From Streptomyces sp. ISL-96 (GTDB lineage Bacteria > Actinomycetota > Actinomycetes > Streptomycetales > Streptomycetaceae): 64,000 bases of DNA. Made by a program: the position numbers and the translations under genes. Under the pieces are notes generated by a model, which did no database searches, was not told the origin of the DNA, and saw only the letters and a list, made by a program, of their open reading frames with translations. Below are positions 43,957 through 51,962 of the stretch, piece by piece (position 1 is the first letter of the stretch; the number at the start of each line of letters is the position of its first letter). Where the stretch lies: the NCBI RefSeq assembly GCF_018614035.1, contig NZ_JAGGPA010000055.1, positions 1-64,000 of the forward strand. The letters run 5' to 3'.

Positions 43957-45150
43957 GTGGCGAAGGCAAAGTTCGAGCGGACTAAGCCGCACGTCAACAT
44001 CGGCACCATCGGTCACATCGACCACGGTAAGACGACCCTCACGGCCGCCATTACCAAGGTGCTGCACGACGCGTTCCCCGACCTGAACGAGGCCTCGGCC
44101 TTCGACCAGATCGACAAGGCTCCCGAGGAGCGCCAGCGCGGTATCACGATCTCGATCGCGCACGTCGAGTACCAGACGGAGTCGCGTCACTACGCGCACG
44201 TCGACTGCCCCGGTCACGCGGACTACATCAAGAACATGATCACGGGTGCGGCGCAGATGGACGGCGCCATCCTCGTGGTCGCGGCCACCGACGGCCCGAT
44301 GCCGCAGACCAAGGAGCACGTGCTCCTGGCCCGCCAGGTAGGCGTGCCGTACATCGTCGTCGCCCTGAACAAGGCCGACATGGTGGACGACGAGGAGATC
44401 CTGGAGCTCGTCGAGCTCGAGGTTCGTGAGCTCCTCTCCGAGTACGAGTTCCCGGGCGACGACCTCCCGGTCGTCAAGGTCTCGGCGCTCAAGGCGCTCG
44501 AGGGCGACCCCGAGTGGGGCCAGACCGTCCTCGACCTGATGAAGGCCGTCGACGAGTCGATCCCGCAGCCCGAGCGCGACGTCGACAAGCCGTTCCTGAT
44601 GCCGATCGAGGACGTCTTCACGATCACCGGTCGTGGCACGGTCGTCACCGGTCGTATCGAGCGTGGCATCCTCAAGGTCAACGAGACTGTTGACATTGTG
44701 GGCATCAAGGAAGAGAAGACCACCACCACGGTCACGGGCATCGAGATGTTCCGCAAGCTGCTGGATGAGGGTCAGGCCGGCGAGAACGTTGGCCTCCTCC
44801 TCCGTGGCATCAAGCGCGAGGACGTCGAGCGCGGCCAGGTCATCATCAAGCCCGGTTCGGTTACGCCGCACACCGAGTTTGAGGCCCAGGCCTACATCCT
44901 GTCGAAGGACGAGGGTGGCCGTCACACCCCCTTCTTCAACAACTACCGCCCGCAGTTCTACTTCCGTACGACGGACGTAACGGGCGTTGTGACCCTTCCC
45001 GAGGGCACCGAGATGGTCATGCCTGGTGACAACACCATCATGACGGTCAACCTGATTCAGCCGGTTGCCATGGAAGAGGGCCTCAAGTTCGCCATCCGTG
45101 AGGGTGGCCGGACCGTCGGCGCCGGCCAGGTCACCAAGATCAACAAGTAA
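43957..45150 (+). CDS. tuf: Elongation factor Tu
   Basis: A 397-residue GTPase that delivers aminoacyl-tRNA. G1 GHIDHGKT (19-26), RGITISIAH, DCPGHADYIKN and NKADMVDD are complete, and domains II and III follow. It starts at GTG with AGGAGGACCC upstream. It lies in the usual str-operon place after fusA with a gap of 148 bases, which could hold a separate tuf promoter; none was obvious. Confidence 0.97.
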   Translation: MAKAKFERTKPHVNIGTIGHIDHGKTTLTAAITKVLHDAFPDLNEASAFDQIDKAPEERQRGITISIAHVEYQTESRHYAHVDCPGHADYIKNMITGAAQMDGAILVVAATDGPMPQTKEHVLLARQVGVPYIVVALNKADMVDDEEILELVELEVRELLSEYEFPGDDLPVVKVSALKALEGDPEWGQTVLDLMKAVDESIPQPERDVDKPFLMPIEDVFTITGRGTVVTGRIERGILKVNETVDIVGIKEEKTTTTVTGIEMFRKLLDEGQAGENVGLLLRGIKREDVERGQVIIKPGSVTPHTEFEAQAYILSKDEGGRHTPFFNNYRPQFYFRTTDVTGVVTLPEGTEMVMPGDNTIMTVNLIQPVAMEEGLKFAIREGGRTVGAGQVTKINK

Positions 45151-45189
45151 TTTGTTGGTTTGACCTGGTTGCTCCTGCATGAGCACCAA

Positions 45190-45240
45190 AGAAGGGCCCC
45201 TGCTCCGTCGTTCGCGGCGGTGCGGGGGCCCTTCTGTCGT
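45190..45240. terminator. Bidirectional terminator after tuf
   Basis: Arms AGAAGGGCCCC and GGGGCCCTTCT with GC-rich inner pairing, placed between the convergent tuf and PIG-L genes. It probably serves both strands. Confidence 0.85.
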
Positions 45241-45275
45241 GCGGTGGCGGATAGTGCCGCGTTGCGGCAGTCCTC

Positions 45276-47363
45276 CTAGGGGCGCCAGAGCCACGGGGTC
45301 GCGTCCGGGCCCAGGCCGACCACTACCGGGCCCTTCGGGCCGAGGTGGAGGGTCGGGCCCTCAAGGGAGGCCGGCGTGTCCTCGCGGCGGATCAGGCGGC
45401 CCTCTGCCAGCAGCTGCGCCCGGCCCTTGCGGTCGCGGCCCAGGAGAACCGGTCCCGTGGGGGCGGATGCGGCGGCCACCGCGCCGTAACCCTTGAAGCG
45501 AAGCCGCACGGGGCTGCTGCCCCCGACTCGGGCCGTCGTGAGGCCGGACGTGGCGGGGCGGCGGTAGATCAGGTCTATGCCGCCGTCGGGGGCGGTGAGG
45601 GTGGTGAGGGAGCCACCCGGGGTGGGCAGGCCGGTGACGGGGCGCGGGCCTACGCGCCTGCCGGGCGCGTCCTGTGTCCAGTGGTGCACGGTGTCGTGCC
45701 CCGCCGCGAAAACGTGGACACGGCCGCCGCCGTCCACCGCCGTGGCCAGGCCGTCCTGGATCTCGCCGCCGCCGAGGTCGCGCCAGGCGTTCCAGCGGCC
45801 GGCAGTGCTCCGGACGCGCGTACTGATGCCCTTGTCCGCGTTCCGTACGAAGAGGTGGACCCGGCCGTCGGGGGCCGCCACCGCCACGGGGGAGCCGATG
45901 CGGCGGCCCCGGTCGTGGTCCGTCTCCGGATTGCCGAGACCCGTCCAGGCGCCGAACTCGCTGCCGGCCTTGCGCTGTTCGAGCAGTACGATCTCGCGGG
46001 TATTCGCCGCGCCATGGCCGGCCAGCGCGGAGAACCGCAGGCCGAACAGGAGCTGGCGGCCCTCCCGCAGGGTCGCCGCGCCCAGCACGGGCGCCAGTGG
46101 CCCGCCGCCGAGGTCGTCCGGCGCGCCCCACGCGCCGCTGCCGGGCGCCGTCTCGCGCCAGCGTGCGACCCGCAGGCCCAGCACGCCGTACGCCGCCAGA
46201 CGCCCGTCGGGGCCGGCGGCGACGACCGGGCGGGCGCCGGGGTAGCGGTAGTGGGTGGAGCGGACCCAGCCCTTGCGGTTGGTGAGCGGGCGGTCGCCGC
46301 CGACGTTGTAGTCGCCGCAGCCCGCCGCGTTCCCGCACTCCCAGTCGGGAGCGCCGCCGTACGGGACGAGGTGGGACGCCTTCTCCCTGAGCACCGGCTC
46401 GGGGAGGTTCTTCGGCCAGTGGCGGTTGTAGTAGCCGCGGAAGGACGTGGCGACGAAGCCGGGCACGTCACCGCCACCCTCCGTCGCCTCGGCGACCCGC
46501 CGGATCATCGCGGCCCACGCGAAGGAGGCGACGGCGGTGTGGTCGGCGTGGTCGGAGTACCCGGGCTGCTCACTGTCGCGGCGCCGCGTGGCTTCGTCGC
46601 TGTGCTGGATGTCGGGGTCCGGGTCGAGGGTGTGCACGACCGTGGGGCGGTACCGCTCCATCAGCCCCGCGAGTACGTCGATGAGCCCGTCGTAGCTGTA
46701 CGAACCGGCCTTCTCCAGCGGCGAGTCGTCGGCCACGACGGTACGAAGGGAGAGCCCGCGCGCCTCCCAGAGGCTGGGTAAACCCATGCGCCCCCATGAG
46801 GTGTGCATGGCCAGGTTGAGAAAGATCAGCTCGACGCGGCGGTCGCCGTTGACGAGGGTGTTCAGCTCGGCTTTGTGGTCCCCGCGCAGGGTGGTCACGG
46901 ACTTCTGCCACGTGGTGAACCGGGGGAGGCCCAGGAGGACGGCGTACGCCTGACGCAGTCCCTGATGGCGGGCGGAGGAGTACGCCGTCCGGTCGGCGGG
47001 CTGCGGACCCGCGCCGGGTATCCGGTTCACGCCGTTGGCCTCACCGGCGGTGACGTACACGCAGACCAGCGGGACGCCGGAGTCCAGCGTCTGCCGGGTG
47101 TCCGGGTTCATGAAGTACAGGTCGTCGTCCGGGTGGGCGAGTATCTGCATCAGCAGTGCGTGCCGGGGGCTGGATATCTGCTTGCCGGGGACCGGGTCGG
47201 CGGCGGGGCCCTTGCGGCGCGGGGCGGGGACGGAGCACGAGGTGAGGGCGAGGCCGGCGGTGAGGGCGGCGGCGGACGCGACCAGAGCGCGCCTGGTGGG
47301 GCCCGGTGTGGTGGCGTCCTGGGGGCAGGCAGCAGCAGGCCCCCGTCCGGTCGTGCTGGTCAC
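45276..47363 (-). CDS. Secreted PIG-L family deacetylase with C-terminal propeller-like domain (Tat lipoprotein)
   Basis: 695 residues. A twin-arginine signal (TRRALVASAAALTAGLALTSC) ends in a lipobox, with C43 the lipid anchor. The PIG-L metal site is AHPDDDL (76-82), and HSDEATR and YSDHADHTAVA supply further ligands. From about residue 365 the protein consists of repeated beta-strand blades (GPDGRLAAY, APDGRVHLFVRN, DGGGRVHVFAAG, APDGGIDLIYR) like a fucose-lectin/PLL-type propeller. It probably deacetylates an N-acetyl sugar outside the cell. First gene of the accessory island. Confidence 0.85.
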   Translation of the reverse strand: MTSTTGRGPAAACPQDATTPGPTRRALVASAAALTAGLALTSCSVPAPRRKGPAADPVPGKQISSPRHALLMQILAHPDDDLYFMNPDTRQTLDSGVPLVCVYVTAGEANGVNRIPGAGPQPADRTAYSSARHQGLRQAYAVLLGLPRFTTWQKSVTTLRGDHKAELNTLVNGDRRVELIFLNLAMHTSWGRMGLPSLWEARGLSLRTVVADDSPLEKAGSYSYDGLIDVLAGLMERYRPTVVHTLDPDPDIQHSDEATRRRDSEQPGYSDHADHTAVASFAWAAMIRRVAEATEGGGDVPGFVATSFRGYYNRHWPKNLPEPVLREKASHLVPYGGAPDWECGNAAGCGDYNVGGDRPLTNRKGWVRSTHYRYPGARPVVAAGPDGRLAAYGVLGLRVARWRETAPGSGAWGAPDDLGGGPLAPVLGAATLREGRQLLFGLRFSALAGHGAANTREIVLLEQRKAGSEFGAWTGLGNPETDHDRGRRIGSPVAVAAPDGRVHLFVRNADKGISTRVRSTAGRWNAWRDLGGGEIQDGLATAVDGGGRVHVFAAGHDTVHHWTQDAPGRRVGPRPVTGLPTPGGSLTTLTAPDGGIDLIYRRPATSGLTTARVGGSSPVRLRFKGYGAVAAASAPTGPVLLGRDRKGRAQLLAEGRLIRREDTPASLEGPTLHLGPKGPVVVGLGPDATPWLWRP

Positions 47364-47598
47364 GCGCCGCGCTCCGTCCGCTTCCCCCGCAGCGGGCGTT
47401 GCTCGCGCCGCGCTTACATCCGTCGATCGCTTAAGGCGCCGATCCCACCCCCCGGGGGACCGGCCGCGCTGGACTAGACGGCTGTTCGGGCATCGGGGTT
47501 GCCTCGGCCGGGCAACCCGGTTCGTCGGCGCGTCAGCCGGTGACGCTGTCTGCCACAGTCGAGTGGCAGGGAAAGATCACCTTGCTTACGTTCGAGAA

Positions 47599-48129
47599 AT
47601 GAATCTTCGTACTGCCGCAGCAGCCGTGGTACTGGTTGCCGCCGCCTCCGTACCGCTGTCCGGCGTTTCCTACGCGCAGCCCGACCTCGACTGCAGCGAC
47701 TTCGCCTTCCAGGAGGAGGCGCAGGCGGAGTTCAACCGGGACCCCAGTGACCCGCACGGGCTGGACGAGGACCAGGGGGAGGACGACGGCGTGGCGTGCG
47801 AGGCGCTGCCCAGCAGGGGCGAAGTCGGTACAGCCACAGCCACGCCACCGGCGCCGGCCACAGCCACCGTCACAGCCACAATCCCGGCCCCCGTGCCGAC
47901 CACGGCCACCGCCACAGCCCCAGCGACGGCTACAGCCACGCCCACTCCCTCACCCGTTCAGCCCACTGCGTCCCCCACTCTCGGGGTCAGGGGCGGCACG
48001 GGCAGTACGGCCGCAGGCGGCAGCAGTACCGCCGAGACCTTGTACGGCCTCGGGCTGGCGGCCGGTGCCGCCGCTCTGGCCGTTGGCTTCGTGGTCGCCA
48101 AGCGACGTCGCCGCGCCAGGCGGCTGTGA
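47599..48129 (+). CDS. Excalibur calcium-binding surface protein
   Basis: A 176-residue exported protein. Signal peptide about 1-26 (ending SYAQ); excalibur domain DLDCSDFAFQEEAQAEFNRD ... GEDDGVACE with paired cysteines and an acidic Ca-binding loop; then a Thr/Ala/Pro-rich stalk of about 70 residues (many TAT and PTP units); then a hydrophobic helix and RRRRARRL. The plan suits a membrane-anchored wall-spanning protein. The domain is seen here in a degenerate form, with Q and E within the usual DxDxDG loop. Confidence 0.85.
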   Translation: MNLRTAAAAVVLVAAASVPLSGVSYAQPDLDCSDFAFQEEAQAEFNRDPSDPHGLDEDQGEDDGVACEALPSRGEVGTATATPPAPATATVTATIPAPVPTTATATAPATATATPTPSPVQPTASPTLGVRGGTGSTAAGGSSTAETLYGLGLAAGAAALAVGFVVAKRRRRARRL

Positions 48130-48138
48130 GCGGTGCGG

Positions 48139-48726
48139 CTACGGGTAGCGCGGCAGCTGCTCCGTCGAGATCGTCCACTCGCCGATCGTGACGTCCTCGC
48201 CGTAGACGAAGTCCTTCCGGGTCGCGTACCGGGGACCGTCCGGTGTCGGGTGGATGTCGGACAGCACAGCTCCGGCACCCGTACGAGGATCAAAGATCGC
48301 GTACACCGGGATTCCGAGCAGCGGATAGTCGCGCATCTTGCCGACCCAGTCGTTGTCCGGGTTGGACCCGGACACGACCTCGATCGCGGCGATGAGCGTG
48401 CGGGGGTCGAAGGACCCCTCGCCCTCCATGTCCGCCTCGGCGATCACCATCACGTCGGGATGACGCATGATGCCCTCTGCCGCCTCTTCCACATCCGGCG
48501 TCCCCGTGTGGGCTACGAGCTCTTCCGGCAGGACCTTCTCAAGACGCCTCCGCACGCGCAGCGTGGTGAGCTCATGCGGCTTTGCGGGCGACATCATGTC
48601 GTGGACGATCCCTTCCTTGGTGATCTCGAATTTGCCGGGAAGGGTGTCGTCCATGGCCTGAACGAACTCCCGCATCACCTGGTACTGGCGGGAGTCTCGC
48701 CGTGCGTCGTCCGGGGCGATGGTCAT
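48139..48726 (-). CDS. Uma2-family (PD-(D/E)XK-fold) protein
   Basis: A 195-residue protein of the Uma2 type, very common in streptomycetes. The visible core is HPDVMVIAEAD, LIAAIEVVSGSNPDNDWVGKMRDYPLLGIPVYAIFDPRTG, where D, E and K-containing positions match the restriction-endonuclease-like fold. Function is unknown in the family. Start MTIAPDDARRD with GAGGAGCGAG upstream. It is convergent with the excalibur gene, ten bases apart. Confidence 0.85.
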   Translation of the reverse strand: MTIAPDDARRDSRQYQVMREFVQAMDDTLPGKFEITKEGIVHDMMSPAKPHELTTLRVRRRLEKVLPEELVAHTGTPDVEEAAEGIMRHPDVMVIAEADMEGEGSFDPRTLIAAIEVVSGSNPDNDWVGKMRDYPLLGIPVYAIFDPRTGAGAVLSDIHPTPDGPRYATRKDFVYGEDVTIGEWTISTEQLPRYP

Positions 48727-48781
48727 GGCGCTCGCTCCTCGTGGTCGGTGTCCCCGGGCAAGAAGGGTCGTCACCTTCATG

Positions 48782-49741
48782 CTAGGCGGCCCCCGGAACG
48801 ACCGGGCGGCAGTCGCGGCAGCGGCCGGGTTCCGGGGCGCGGAAGGGGCGGTCGCAGCCCTCGCAGTCCTGGAACGGATCCGGTCGTACGACGACGGGCT
48901 CGGCCGGGAGCGGCCCCGGCATCAGGGCGCTCAGCCGGTGCGCGACCAGGCCCGCCGGGCTGGTGAGCGGCTCCGGGAGGTTGCCGCGCAGCGCCTGCCG
49001 CACCGCCTCGGGCGCGGTGCTGCGCTCCAGCCAGGCGGCGACGCCGGGAGCCAGCCGGTGCACGTCCCGCTCGGCGAGCGTCAGGCGCGGGTCGTCCCGG
49101 CGCAGCCCGGCGAGGAGGTCACGGGCGGCCTGGTCGCGGACGGGGTCCTGGGCAAGCGGCTGGGGCAGGGGCGGCGGTACCCGTCGCGGCACGGGCGCGG
49201 GGGCGGGGGCCGGGTCGGCGTCGGGTTCCGGAGCCGGTTCCTGCTCCGGTGGTGGTACGTCGGCGAGCTCCGGCCAGTGGTACGCCGTGACCTCCTGCTC
49301 CGCCGGTACGCCGACGGGGGCGGGCCGGGGCGCCTTCGGGCGCCGGGGCCGGGGCGGAGCAGCGGCGGCGGGCCGCGCCCCCGGCTGGTTGCAGGACACC
49401 GTACGGGTGACGATGCGGCCATTGGCCAACCGCTCCCGCGAGCGCTTCAGGTAGCCGCAGACCTCCAGCTCCCGCAGGGCGGAGGCGATACGGGCCTCGC
49501 TCTCCGGGAACCGGGCCGCGAGGAACTTGATGCCGATACGGGCCCCGGCGGGCAGCGACTGGATGTGTACGGCGAGCCCGATCGCGACCAGGGTCAGTTC
49601 GCGGTGCTGGCTGAGGTGGTTGCCGACGACGGTGTAGCGGCTGGTGTGCCGTGAGTTGGCGTGAACGACGCCGGAACGGGCGGCAGCCCGACGATCGCCG
49701 GACGAGGCGCGCGAGCGCGCGCTAAGGTGCTGGGGAGCCAT
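48782..49741 (-). CDS. Helix-turn-helix protein with Pro-rich linker and C-terminal zinc-ribbon-like cysteines
   Basis: A 319-residue streptomycete protein. Residues about 35-120 hold a winged-helix-like region (LTLVAIGLAVHIQSLPAGARIGIKFLAARFPESEARIASALRELEVCGYLKRSRE). A Pro/Ala-rich linker with PAPEPDADPAPAPAPVP follows, then a helical region, and finally CEGCDRPF ... CRDC, four cysteines fit for a zinc site. Start MAPQHLSARSR is the typical one; upstream frame is open. Probably a DNA-binding regulator; targets unknown. Confidence 0.75.
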   Translation of the reverse strand: MAPQHLSARSRASSGDRRAAARSGVVHANSRHTSRYTVVGNHLSQHRELTLVAIGLAVHIQSLPAGARIGIKFLAARFPESEARIASALRELEVCGYLKRSRERLANGRIVTRTVSCNQPGARPAAAAPPRPRRPKAPRPAPVGVPAEQEVTAYHWPELADVPPPEQEPAPEPDADPAPAPAPVPRRVPPPLPQPLAQDPVRDQAARDLLAGLRRDDPRLTLAERDVHRLAPGVAAWLERSTAPEAVRQALRGNLPEPLTSPAGLVAHRLSALMPGPLPAEPVVVRPDPFQDCEGCDRPFRAPEPGRCRDCRPVVPGAA

Positions 49742-50008
49742 CGGGAAGGTTCCGTCTTCCTCGGTGGTCAGGCCCTCGTTCGGGATGCCAGTCCCGGCCG
49801 GGGGCCGTCGCATGTGTGCGGTTGTCGGGGCGAGCATATGCCCGGCAACCGCCCGCAAATCCACTCCAGTTGGCGAATGCCACCCGTGTGGGTGACGGGG
49901 AGGCTGGAGGGGTTGGGAGGGGTATTTGCTCTCCCAGGGATTGAAAGTTTTAGGCATCGCGCCACACCGCGACGCGGCCCACCGGGGCGCGGTACACCGC
50001 GACCCGGT

Positions 50009-50419
50009 TCAGAGGGTGATCTCGGCCCACACCGTCTTGCACGGCACCGGCCCGGGCGTGACGCCCCAGCGGTCCGCAAGCGTGTCGACGAGCAGCAGCC
50101 CGCGCCCCGACTCTCCGTCGCCGGGGGCCTGAGCTGTTGGCAGCCGATCACCGCGTGCGTCGGTCACCTCGATACGGAGCGTGTCCGTGTCTGTGACGAC
50201 GAGCATGAGTCGGAAGTCCCGCCCCGGTACGCGGCCGTGCGTCGTGGCGTTCGAGGCCAACTCGGCGATGACATGTGCGGCGTCCTCCAAGGGAAGCCCC
50301 CAGGAGCGCAGTTGTTCGGTTGCGAGCAGCCGGGCCAGCCGGGCGCCACGGCGGGTGGCGGAGAGCTGGACGGCGAACTGGCGGACGCTGGTGCGGGGCT
50401 GGGTGATTTCTGGATTCAC
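50009..50419 (-). CDS. ATP-binding (HATPase_c_2, anti-sigma/Scr3-like) regulatory protein
   Basis: A 136-residue single-domain GHKL ATPase: N-box ELASNATTHG and G-box DARGDRLP ... GESGRGLLLVDTLADRWGV. This RsbW/SpoIIAB-like fold is one of the three parts of whiJ-like (abaA-like) cassettes. It is divergent from the XRE regulator, 115 bases apart, as in many such cassettes. The partner could be an anti-sigma antagonist or the neighbouring XRE protein. Confidence 0.85.
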   Translation of the reverse strand: MNPEITQPRTSVRQFAVQLSATRRGARLARLLATEQLRSWGLPLEDAAHVIAELASNATTHGRVPGRDFRLMLVVTDTDTLRIEVTDARGDRLPTAQAPGDGESGRGLLLVDTLADRWGVTPGPVPCKTVWAEITL

Positions 50420-50534
50420 ATCACTCAGCGTGGCGGGACGCGTCTACGCTGAACAGCGACGGCGCCTGTACGGACAGTGACTGTCCGGCCGGTACGGCGT
50501 CCGGTACGGGTGGTACGTCGGAGGTGGGTGTCGT

Positions 50535-51407
50535 ATGAGCGGCGGCGGTGGCACGGACTACACGACGGACGGGGCGGACGGCCCCGGCTGGGACCTCGGC
50601 CTGGAGGACGACTCCGGCGCGGTGCTCAAGGCGGTGAGCCGCCAGCTCAAGCTGTGGCGCGAGGCGGCGGGCCTGAAGCAGGCCGAGTTCGGCGCGGCGA
50701 TCGGGTACGGCGAGGAAATGGTCTCGGCGGTGGAACGCGGCCGGCGCATCCCCAAGCCGGAGTATCTGGACCGCGCGGACGAGACCCTGGGCGCGGGCGG
50801 AAAGATCTCCGCGATGAAGAAGGACGTGGAGGAGGCGCGATACCCGAAGAAGGTCCGGGACTTGGCCAAGCTGGAGGCGGACGCGGTCGAGCTGGGCGCG
50901 TACGGCAATCACAACATGCACGGGCTGTTGCAGACGGAGGAGTACGCGAGGGCGCTGTTCGACATGCGACGGCCCGCGTACTCGCGGGACGAGGCCGACC
51001 GGCAGGTCTCGGCGCGTATGTCCCGCCAGGAGATCTTTGGGTGGCAGCCTGCCCCCACGCTGACGTTTGTCCAAGAAGAGGTGACGCTACGCCGTCCCAT
51101 CGGGGGCAGAATGGTGCTGCGCCGGCAACTTGAACGCCTGCTGGAGGTCGGACAGTTGAGGCACGTAGAGGTTCAGGTCATGCCGACGGACCGTGATGAC
51201 CATGCAGGCATGGCCGGCGAATTGCGTGTGCTGAAACTGAACGACGGCACCTCCGTCGGATACTCGGAGGCGCAGCTCACCAGCCGGCTGATCTCCAATC
51301 CCAAGGAGGTCCAGATCCTTGAGATGCGGTATGGGATCATCCGGGCGCAGGCTCTCACGCCACGGGAGTCACTGGCCTTCATCGAAAAAGTGCTGGGAGA
51401 GACATGA
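50535..51407 (+). CDS. XRE/DUF5753 regulator of a whiJ-like cassette
   Basis: 290 residues. N-terminal Xre helix-turn-helix at about 35-85 (LKQAEFGAAIGYGEEMVSAVERGRRIP); the rest is the DUF5753 domain with GLLQTEEYARALF, RMSRQEIF and FVQEEVTLRRPIGG. GGAGGTG ribosome-binding site. It overlaps the DUF397 gene by four bases. WhiJ-type regulators repress development until a partner DUF397 protein relieves them; this is inferred from homologues. Confidence 0.9.
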   Translation: MSGGGGTDYTTDGADGPGWDLGLEDDSGAVLKAVSRQLKLWREAAGLKQAEFGAAIGYGEEMVSAVERGRRIPKPEYLDRADETLGAGGKISAMKKDVEEARYPKKVRDLAKLEADAVELGAYGNHNMHGLLQTEEYARALFDMRRPAYSRDEADRQVSARMSRQEIFGWQPAPTLTFVQEEVTLRRPIGGRMVLRRQLERLLEVGQLRHVEVQVMPTDRDDHAGMAGELRVLKLNDGTSVGYSEAQLTSRLISNPKEVQILEMRYGIIRAQALTPRESLAFIEKVLGET

Positions 51408-51664
51408 CCCGCAAGCCCTCTGCTGGAGACGGTCTCGTGCTGGAGTGGTTCAAGAGCAGCTACAGCAGCAACGATGGTCCGGATTGCGTCGAGGTCGCGT
51501 GGACCAAGAGCAGCTACAGCGCCAGCGATAGCAACGACTGCGTCGAGATCGCGGCAGGCTGCGGCACCGTCCACGTCCGCGACTCCAAGAACGTGCCCGG
51601 CCCCCAGCTTGGGTTCGCGCCCGGCGCATGGGCCGAGTTTGTCACGTACGCGTCCACCAGCTGA
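51404..51664 (+). CDS. DUF397 protein with an internal tandem duplication
   Basis: An 86-residue partner of the XRE regulator. The family's N-terminal motif appears twice: EWFKSSYSSNDGPDCVEVA and then AWTKSSYSASDSNDCVEIA, 18 residues apart, before the usual VHVRDSKNVPGPQLGFAPGAWAEFV. Normal members are about 60-70 residues with one copy. The ATG lies in the XRE stop (ATGA), so translation is coupled. Confidence 0.9.
   Translation: MTRKPSAGDGLVLEWFKSSYSSNDGPDCVEVAWTKSSYSASDSNDCVEIAAGCGTVHVRDSKNVPGPQLGFAPGAWAEFVTYASTS
51452..51559 (+). repeat. 54-bp tandem duplication inside the DUF397 gene
   Basis: AAGAGCAGCTACAGC recurs at 51452 and 51506, exactly 54 bases apart, and the following bases stay similar for the rest of the unit (GATTGCGTCGAGGTCGCG against GACTGCGTCGAGATCGCG). 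In frame: 18 codons. Confidence 0.85.
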
Positions 51665-51674
51665 CCCTCACAAC

Positions 51675-51711
51675 CGAGCCCCTGCCCCGTTCGATACGGG
51701 ACAGGGGCTCG
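51675..51711. terminator. Bidirectional terminator after the DUF397 gene
   Basis: CGAGCCCCTGCCCCGT and ACGGGACAGGGGCTCG pair over 16 positions with one mismatch, loop TCGAT, between convergent genes. Confidence 0.8.
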
Positions 51712-51728
51712 CGCGTGCTTGGAGGTGG

Positions 51729-51962
51729 TCAGGCTGCCGTGAAAAGCTCCCCGGCCGTAGTGGCGGTGATTGCACGGGTCAGCCAGGTGCTGAGCGTGTC
51801 GAGGTCAGTGCAGGTGGTGATGCGTTCACGGGCATCGCTGGGGATCTCGATGCCGCGCTGCGTGAGCAGCAGCAGGATGCTCTCCGAGCGGGCCTCCGCG
51901 CGGCCCTCGGCCCGTAGGCGCTGGGCGGTTTCCGAGCGGAAGAACCAGAGCGGCACAGCCAT
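51729..51962 (-). CDS. C-terminal fragment paralog of the adjacent Rpn-like protein
   Basis: 77 residues resembling only the last ~80 residues of the neighbouring broken gene: FFRSETAQRLRAEGRAEARSE, RGIEIPSDARERIT and TDLDTLSTWLTRAITATTAGELF against FFRSQTAERLRGEG, RGIAVPDDARDRIT and TDPDTLSAWFDRAITATSAEELF. Its ATG overlaps the stop of the upstream gene (TGATG). It lacks the nuclease domain. It looks like a tandem 3'-end duplication, possibly a separately translated C-terminal domain. Confidence 0.6.
   Translation of the reverse strand: MAVPLWFFRSETAQRLRAEGRAEARSESILLLLTQRGIEIPSDARERITTCTDLDTLSTWLTRAITATTAGELFTAA

Noticed and set aside
47820..47960. Repeated GCCACAGCCAC-like units, considered as a minisatellite or CRISPR-like array
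   Set aside because: Irregular spacing and in-frame Thr/Ala/Pro codons of the excalibur stalk explain them; no direct repeats with unique spacers anywhere in the window.
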